A stretch of DNA of 64,000 nucleotides from Dethiosulfovibrio peptidovorans DSM 11002 (GTDB lineage: Bacteria; Synergistota; Synergistia; Synergistales; Dethiosulfovibrionaceae): the NCBI RefSeq assembly GCF_000172975.1, contig NZ_ABTR02000001.1, forward strand, positions 310,001 through 374,000, in the 5' to 3' direction. The notes under the pieces were generated by a model that made no database searches, was not told the origin of the DNA, and was given only the letters and a program-made list of their open reading frames with translations. Both the position numbers and the translations under genes were made by a program. Position 1 is the first letter of the stretch; the number at the start of each line of letters is the position of its first letter. Positions 59,234 to 64,000 of this stretch are shown here, piece after piece.

Positions 59234-61120
59234 ATGGCAAATGACGTAACGAAAGAATACAAGCTCAATGTCGATCCACGGATTCTGGAGTTATTAGGGC
59301 CTAATCTATATACGAATATCTACTACGTATTGGCGGAATTGATCGCCAACGCCTACGATGCGGATGCCAAGAACGTTTATATAATCGCAGGTAGGGACGA
59401 CATTAGAGTCGAGGATGACGGACACGGAATGTCCTACTCTTCAGGTGATATTTCAAAATATTTGAACGTAGCTGGTGTATCCAGAACCAATGAAGAGGAT
59501 TCTTTCACTAAGTCGGGGGATCGACGGAAAATGGGCCGAAAAGGTGTGGGAAAATTGGCGGCTTTATCGGTTTCCGAGAATGTCGATGTAATGACAATCG
59601 CCGACGGGGAAAAATCCGGATTCGTCCTCTCACGAAGACCAGAAGAAGGAAACCGACTAAAGGCCATTCCAGAAACTGGCATCATATTCGAGAATATCAT
59701 CGAACATGGTACCGCCATCATCATGCGAGCCCCTCAATATCGACTTCACAAGACTCTCGAAGCAATCAAAAGGAATCTTCTAAAGATATTTCCCCTGGTG
59801 AATGCCGATTTCCGGATACATATCGTTCGCGGGACCGAGTCAGAGATCATTGACGATTTCGACAAGAGCATCATGAACGAGCTAGGCACACTCATTACTC
59901 TCGGAGAGGATTATTCGTCCTTGTGCAATCTGGTTCCAGATTTATATCCTGATAGGCGATCGGAATTGATCACTGCAAAGGAAGCAGAAATCATTCCTCT
60001 GACCATGAAGGATAATACAGGAACCGAACATGATTATTACTTAGATATAAAGGGCTGGATAGGCACTTATAAAACGACCAGAGGCAAAAAAGTCGAGGCT
60101 ACAGATTTCCCGGACAACTTCATTTCTTTGTTTGCAAATAAAAAAATGGGAGAATTTAACGTCCTTCCGATGATAGGACAAAATAAATTAAGTGAAGTTT
60201 ATGTGGTCGGGCAGCTTCATGTCGATCTTTTCGAATTAAGCGAACTACCCGATATGGCATTGAGCAATAGGCAGGGTTACAAGTCGGATGATCCACGCTA
60301 CGAAGCCGTTCTAACGCATATTAGAGATAAATTACTCTCCGACATACTAAAAAAAAGAAACCTGTTTGCCGATCTAGGCAAGGCGAAAAAAAAGACAAAA
60401 CGTCTTGATGCGCAACGAAGAGATGAAGAAGAATTACGACACGCAGTAGATGCATTTCGTAGAAATGCCAGTGAAAACGCTGCTCAAAATGTCTCAAAGT
60501 TATTCTCTGGGGTTGACACCGACGCAATCCAAAAAGTAATAGCAAAGTCAATCAGTGACAACAGCCCCGATTTGGGATTGAAAAGTATCGTAGACTCGCA
60601 GAAAAAGAAAATACTGATAAGCCAGACGTATCCCGACAAACCTTTCGCAGATATCGTATATCAAATGCTCCTGTTCAACAACGTTCCTGCCGACGATATT
60701 CTTTACACCAACTGCGACGATGAAATTTGCCGCGTACCAGAAGGGGCCAGCGTATACGGTTATCTCAGAGATTTTTTCGTGGAAAGTTATTCCAATCAAA
60801 AAATTTATGTCATCTTCATTACCAGTCAAAATACGAAGCTATCTTGGGGAGCCATCACCGAAGTGGGTGCATCTTGGATCACGAAAATCGATCACAAAAT
60901 TTTCAACATTCCCCCCTTCAGACCAGAACATCCTCTTGATGACGAAAGTCAATGGCAGAGCACCAACAGAGAGGAAAAAACAGGCAAGTTATGGATGACA
61001 TCTCTTAGTTCAGATATTTTTTGCCAAAAAATCGAACATGTCTGCCACTCTTTGGGGTATCATGAAAACACACGAAAAAAGAACGAAGGGTACCTGAAAA
61101 CACTAATCTCCATCAGGTAA
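59234..61120 (+). CDS. MORC/Hsp90-like GHKL ATPase with TIR-like C-terminal domain
   Basis: 628 residues. The N-terminal GHKL ATPase has ELIANAYDADAKNVYI (Asn of the Bergerat fold), RVEDDGHGMS, and GRKGVGKLAAL. An S5-like second domain (about 200-370) is followed by a basic coiled-coil (KAKKKTKRLDAQRRDEEEL). From about residue 455 the sequence KKKILISQTYPDKPFADIVYQ...VYVIFITSQNTKLSWGAITEVGASW resembles a TIR-type NADase domain with the Glu near 'SW....E.GA.W'. Prokaryotic MORC homologues linked to cytosine methylases and Vsr-like nucleases were described as components of restriction systems; the following two genes fit this. The TIR part is an inference. Confidence 0.72.
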   Translation: MANDVTKEYKLNVDPRILELLGPNLYTNIYYVLAELIANAYDADAKNVYIIAGRDDIRVEDDGHGMSYSSGDISKYLNVAGVSRTNEEDSFTKSGDRRKMGRKGVGKLAALSVSENVDVMTIADGEKSGFVLSRRPEEGNRLKAIPETGIIFENIIEHGTAIIMRAPQYRLHKTLEAIKRNLLKIFPLVNADFRIHIVRGTESEIIDDFDKSIMNELGTLITLGEDYSSLCNLVPDLYPDRRSELITAKEAEIIPLTMKDNTGTEHDYYLDIKGWIGTYKTTRGKKVEATDFPDNFISLFANKKMGEFNVLPMIGQNKLSEVYVVGQLHVDLFELSELPDMALSNRQGYKSDDPRYEAVLTHIRDKLLSDILKKRNLFADLGKAKKKTKRLDAQRRDEEELRHAVDAFRRNASENAAQNVSKLFSGVDTDAIQKVIAKSISDNSPDLGLKSIVDSQKKKILISQTYPDKPFADIVYQMLLFNNVPADDILYTNCDDEICRVPEGASVYGYLRDFFVESYSNQKIYVIFITSQNTKLSWGAITEVGASWITKIDHKIFNIPPFRPEHPLDDESQWQSTNREEKTGKLWMTSLSSDIFCQKIEHVCHSLGYHENTRKKNEGYLKTLISIR

Positions 61121-61158
61121 CCTTAAAAACACACTATTTTACACAAGAAGCTTATAAC

Positions 61159-61593
61159 ATGACTGATACGGTTTCGACAAAAAAACGAAAAGTCATAATG
61201 TCCAGAGTCCGGGGCAAGGATACCAAACCTGAAATGGCCGTTCGGCGATGGCTTCACGCTCACGGTTTTCGATTCAGACTCCACAGGAGAGATTTACCGG
61301 GATCCCCGGATATAGTCCTCCCGAAGTATCGTACTGTAATCTTCGTGAATGGTTGTTTTTGGCACAGACATCGGGGATGTCCGAGAACGACGACGCCGAA
61401 AACTCACAAGGACTTCTGGGAGAAAAAATTTCAAGCCAACATATCCAGAGACATCGCAAACGAAGATCGACTTAGATGCTTGGGATGGCGTGTCCTGATA
61501 GTTTGGGAATGTCGAACGAAACGAGACGAGGATATTGAGGATGCCCTCAACGATCTCATCGCCTCGAAGAATTCCATCGATTCCGACATATAA
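61159..61593 (+). CDS. vsr: Very short patch repair (Vsr) endonuclease
   Basis: 144 residues with MSRVRGKDTKPEMAVRRWLHAHGF, DLPGSPDIVLP (catalytic Asp), FVNGCFWHRHRGCP, and KKFQANISRDIANEDRLRCLGW, all standard Vsr motifs. Vsr nicks T:G mismatches arising from 5-methylcytosine deamination; in R-M clusters, Vsr-like nucleases can serve as restriction enzymes. Directly upstream of the matching methyltransferase. Confidence 0.94.
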   Translation: MTDTVSTKKRKVIMSRVRGKDTKPEMAVRRWLHAHGFRFRLHRRDLPGSPDIVLPKYRTVIFVNGCFWHRHRGCPRTTTPKTHKDFWEKKFQANISRDIANEDRLRCLGWRVLIVWECRTKRDEDIEDALNDLIASKNSIDSDI

Positions 61594-61694
61594 GACGACC
61601 TCGACGTATCAGCTCGAATATGCCATAATCTTGACGAGGCCGACATGACCCGACCGGACTCGTATTTTTTAGGATATGGCGTGGTGATGATCTC

Positions 61695-62747
61695 ATGAGG
61701 AAAGGGATATCGGTAGTGGATCTTTTTTGCGGAGCCGGAGGCTTGACGCACGGATTCGTCATGGAAGGATTTAGAGTCCTGGCAGGCGTGGACACGGACA
61801 AAGCCTGCAAGTATCCCTTCGAAAAAAACAATGCCGGAGCCGAATTCATCGCTTCCGACGTTAGAGATCTGTCGCCCGAGGATTTGGCGAAGCTATATCC
61901 CGAAGGAGACATGAAGGTTCTCGTAGGTTGCGCTCCTTGTCAGCCCTTCTCCAGCTACACGAACGGGGATAGAAAGAAAGACGGTAAGTGGAGGCTGTTG
62001 TACACCTTCGCCGATCTGATAAAGGGAGTGGACCCCGAGATTTTTTCCATGGAGAACGTTCCCGACCTTGTCAGAAGGTTCGGCAAGGACGGCGTATACT
62101 CCGATTTCGTAGAGTCTCTTTCTGATAGATACGAGATAAGCGCCTATGTGGTCCATTGTCCCGAATACGGCATTCCTCAAAGGCGAACCCGTCTGGTCCT
62201 TTTCGGATCGAAGAGGGGGAAGGTCGAACTCATACCTCCTAGCCACGACCGAAGCTCTTTCAGAACGGTAAGAGACGCCATAGGGCATCTTCCACCGTTG
62301 TCCGCCGGAGAGGTGGATCGTAAGGATCCTCTACATAGAGCGCCTAGATTATCGGAAACCAATCTGGAACGTATCAAGCAATCGAAACCGGGAGGAACTT
62401 GGCAGGATTGGGACGAAGATCTGGTAGCGAAATGCCACAGAAAAAAGACGGGGACATCCTATCTCGCGGTATATGGACGTATGCGGTGGGACGAACCGGC
62501 TCCCACCATGACGACTCTTTGCTTCGGATACGGAAACGGAAGGTTCGGTCATCCGGACCAAGATCGGGCAATCTCGTTGAGAGAGGCAGCCATATTCCAG
62601 ACGTTTCCAGAAGACTACTCCTTCGTTCCTCCAGGAAGGCCTTATTATTTCAAGGTTCTGGGTAGGCTGATAGGCAATGCTGTTCCCGTGGACTTAGGGC
62701 GATTGGTCGCCAAGAGCATCGCAAAACACCTGGAAGAAACCGCTTGA
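61695..62747 (+). CDS. DNA (cytosine-5-)-methyltransferase
   Basis: 350 residues with all main C5-MTase motifs: I DLFCGAGGLTHGF, IV GCAPCQPFS with the catalytic Cys, VI MENVPDLV, VIII PQRRTRLVLFG, IX and X RLIGNAVPVDLG. The short target recognition region (about 200-280) gives no clear specificity. It protects host and phage DNA at its sites and partners the Vsr and MORC-TIR genes. Last gene before attR. Confidence 0.95.
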   Translation: MRKGISVVDLFCGAGGLTHGFVMEGFRVLAGVDTDKACKYPFEKNNAGAEFIASDVRDLSPEDLAKLYPEGDMKVLVGCAPCQPFSSYTNGDRKKDGKWRLLYTFADLIKGVDPEIFSMENVPDLVRRFGKDGVYSDFVESLSDRYEISAYVVHCPEYGIPQRRTRLVLFGSKRGKVELIPPSHDRSSFRTVRDAIGHLPPLSAGEVDRKDPLHRAPRLSETNLERIKQSKPGGTWQDWDEDLVAKCHRKKTGTSYLAVYGRMRWDEPAPTMTTLCFGYGNGRFGHPDQDRAISLREAAIFQTFPEDYSFVPPGRPYYFKVLGRLIGNAVPVDLGRLVAKSIAKHLEETA

Positions 62748-62817
62748 AGAAAAGTATGTGGTCACTAAAGTGGCTACCAAATCGTCTAAGGCCTTGCAAA
62801 AGGCTAAAAGATGACTG

Positions 62818-62888
62818 TCACACCCTCCGCCAATAGCATATTCGCAGCCGTCCGGGAGAGTCCAACACCCGGACGGCTACTGCTTTTA
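62818..62888 (+). repeat. attR direct repeat
   Basis: 71 bp matching attL at 16260-16330 with two mismatches; lacks the rest of the tRNA. Includes the same terminator hairpin (62846-62856 and 62868-62878), which here would end transcription from the methyltransferase. Confidence 0.92.
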
Positions 62889-62893
62889 CTCAA

Positions 62894-62921
62894 AAAGGCC
62901 CCGGGGATACCCAGGGCCTTT
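62894..62921 (-). terminator. Terminator after the S24 repressor gene
   Basis: The stem AAAGGCCC/GGGCCTTT (62894-62901 and 62914-62921), followed on the minus strand by TTT. Convergent with the prophage. Confidence 0.7.
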
Positions 62922-63008
62922 CATATCATCAACAACCAAAATAGGGGCATTTCTTCAATTGTAAGCCTCTCTGATCTTGGGCGTCCTGGGGAAAGAGCCA
63001 CAAAGGTC

Positions 63009-63713
63009 TTAAGCCCCTCTTTTAGGCTTACCTAACGTCCTGACTACCTTACCTATTATCTGGAATAGCCCTTCGTCTATATCTTCCACGGAAAAGGATC
63101 TGGGAGGGTATCTCAAAGAGGACGATCGTATCTCCACCGCACCGTTTCTCTGCCAATAGACCCATTTGACCGCCCAATCGCCGTTTCGTCCGAAGCTTAC
63201 CAACGCGGGGTCACCATCGTATACCTCTTCCTCCGGATTTACCACGACTTGACTTCCATCCAAAATTCCGGCTTCTTCCATGCTATCTCCCTCCACCGTG
63301 ATTATGAAGGGACGACGATCTGCGTTCACCGATACGGTTCCCAACAGCTCACCGGGAAGCATTATAGAGTCCTCCGCATCTGCATAGACCTCGGCCATTC
63401 CGCCTATGCCGTTTCCAGCACAGGCCACTGCTGTATCGTCGAGAATGGGAACGTCTATCCACTGAAAAAACGAGAGCTTTCCAGCAGACCCCCTGTGCCC
63501 GGAGCTTTTTCGATCTCCCTCTCCACTTACGAGATAACCTACGGAACACCCCAAAACGGAAGCCAGACTTTCCCAAGTCTCTATGGAAAGACCTATTCTA
63601 TCGTTTTCGACCTGACTTACGGTGTTTTGCTTTACCCCCGACAACCTGGCCAGCTCGGTCTGAGTAAGACCTTGATCTTTTCTGACCCGGCGCAATCTCT
63701 CCCCTCGAGTCAT
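63009..63713 (-). CDS. S24-type HTH repressor (CI/LexA-like)
   Basis: 234 residues. N-terminal lambda-like HTH (RKDQGLTQTELARLSGVKQNTVSQVENDR) and a C-terminal S24 peptidase: Ser in EGDSMEEAGI and Lys in WAVKWVYW, with a possible Ala-Gly cleavage site in VACAGNGI. It lies outside the attR boundary and is divergent from a gene at 63852 with a clear operator between. It may be a repressor of a second mobile element or a chromosomal SOS-type regulator. Confidence 0.9.
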   Translation of the reverse strand: MTRGERLRRVRKDQGLTQTELARLSGVKQNTVSQVENDRIGLSIETWESLASVLGCSVGYLVSGEGDRKSSGHRGSAGKLSFFQWIDVPILDDTAVACAGNGIGGMAEVYADAEDSIMLPGELLGTVSVNADRRPFIITVEGDSMEEAGILDGSQVVVNPEEEVYDGDPALVSFGRNGDWAVKWVYWQRNGAVEIRSSSLRYPPRSFSVEDIDEGLFQIIGKVVRTLGKPKRGA

Positions 63714-63756
63714 AGCATCACCTCCAAGGTTTATATCGAACCCTATTATCCATCAA

Positions 63757-63822
63757 ACCGATATTTTATACAACCTCGCTCTCAAAATATCGGTTGACAC
63801 GATGAAAAAGACGTCGTAATAT
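63757..63822 (+). promoter_or_regulatory. Operator and promoter between S24 repressor and divergent gene
   Basis: An 11-bp inverted repeat ACCGATATTTT / AAAATATCGGT (63757-63767 and 63784-63794) precedes and touches a strong plus-strand promoter TTGACA (63794-63799), 17-bp spacer, TAATAT (63817-63822). The repressor should bind the inverted repeat and block this promoter. Confidence 0.8.
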
Positions 63823-63851
63823 CTGTATAAAAGATATTTGGAGGTGATCCC

Positions 63852-64000
63852 ATGGACAGAGGCACCATAAAACTGATAGTAGAAAATGGGCATTTCATAG
63901 GATACGACATCAACCATAAAAAGAAGGTCCGCCGAACAGTGCTCACTGCACAGGCTACGGCGGACAGGATTCTGGAACGAGAGAGCTCGGGGTTCTTCGA
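63852..64000 (+). CDS. Start of a repressor-controlled gene (partial)
   Basis: The ATG at 63852 follows TTTGGAGGTGATCC. 49 codons are visible (MDRGTIKLIVENGHFIGYDI, later TVLTAQATADRILERESSG) before the window ends. Family not recognised. Its promoter and the operator before it make it a target of the S24 repressor. Confidence 0.65.
   Translation, partial: MDRGTIKLIVENGHFIGYDINHKKKVRRTVLTAQATADRILERESSGFF

Larger units (their letters stand above)
16260..62888. mobile_element. Lambda-like prophage integrated in tRNA-Ser
   Basis: About 46.6 kb between two 71-bp direct repeats. It contains the full complement for a siphovirus-type temperate phage: integrase, lysis genes, tail and head genes, lambda-type terminase and portal, a probable cos region, a replication initiator with iterons, paired repressors and ImmA. 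Cargo (a PIN toxin-antitoxin pair, BRO, SieB, SIR2-like, MORC-TIR, Vsr and methyltransferase genes) and one IS66-like element are inserted. All essential structural frames appear open, so it may be functional; the IS sits in a cargo gene. Confidence 0.92.

Noticed and set aside
62811-63035. 74-codon plus-strand frame across attR
   Set aside because: It consists of the att repeat and terminator sequence and has no ribosome binding site; the same frame appears at attL.

Overview
The window looks like a chromosomal segment of an anaerobic, fermentative bacterium, most likely a member of the Synergistota such as a Dethiosulfovibrio-type organism. This is an inference with moderate confidence. It rests on moderately high GC, very dense operons with overlapping start and stop codons, an indolepyruvate:ferredoxin oxidoreductase pair (amino-acid fermentation), PEP synthase with its DUF299 regulator, and a stand-alone FlhB-like domain beside a FliK-like gene. 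No rRNA or other species marker is present.

Left chromosomal part (1-16186). The start of topA and a small unknown gene lie next to ppsA, which is divergent from a PucR/CdaR-like regulator. A tightly coupled minus-strand operon follows in transcription order: lepB, ylqF, rnhB, a FliK-like gene, an FlhB C-terminal-like gene, yraN, comM/yifB, dprA and ppsR. Upstream of it are a prepilin-like gene, iorA-iorB, a thioesterase and a CoA-binding protein.

Prophage (16260-62888). A complete-looking lambda-like prophage of about 46.6 kb sits in the 3' end of tRNA-Ser(UGA). It is bounded by a 71-bp direct repeat with two mismatches that carries both the tRNA tail and its terminator hairpin. The integrase is next to the tRNA. 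On the minus strand, read from high to low coordinates, are the early regulator and early genes (51.9-49.4 kb), a replication initiator with an internal iteron origin, small genes and a probable late regulator (48.6-45.7 kb), a second tyrosine recombinase, a probable cos region (43.6-44.2 kb), and the terminase, portal, protease-capsid, tail and lysis genes (43.6-17.7 kb). The plus-strand lysogeny side carries the repressor (52.1 kb), a PIN_8-like protein, ImmA-type peptidases, an IS66-disrupted repeat/membrane gene, a SIR2-like protein and an operon for a MORC/Hsp90-like ATPase with a TIR-like tail, a Vsr endonuclease and a cytosine-5 methyltransferase.

Accessory cargo dominates the interest. 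There are AT-rich probable defence genes between the repressor and attR, a PIN toxin-antitoxin cassette and a BRO antirepressor/membrane-protein cassette inside the tail operon, and a SieB-like exclusion protein. Two cargo insertions (33.3-34.3 kb and 54.4-57.6 kb) are flanked by direct duplications of part of a phage gene, which suggests a shared mode of acquisition. Beyond attR are an S24-type repressor and the start of a divergent gene with a clear operator between them, possibly another mobile element.
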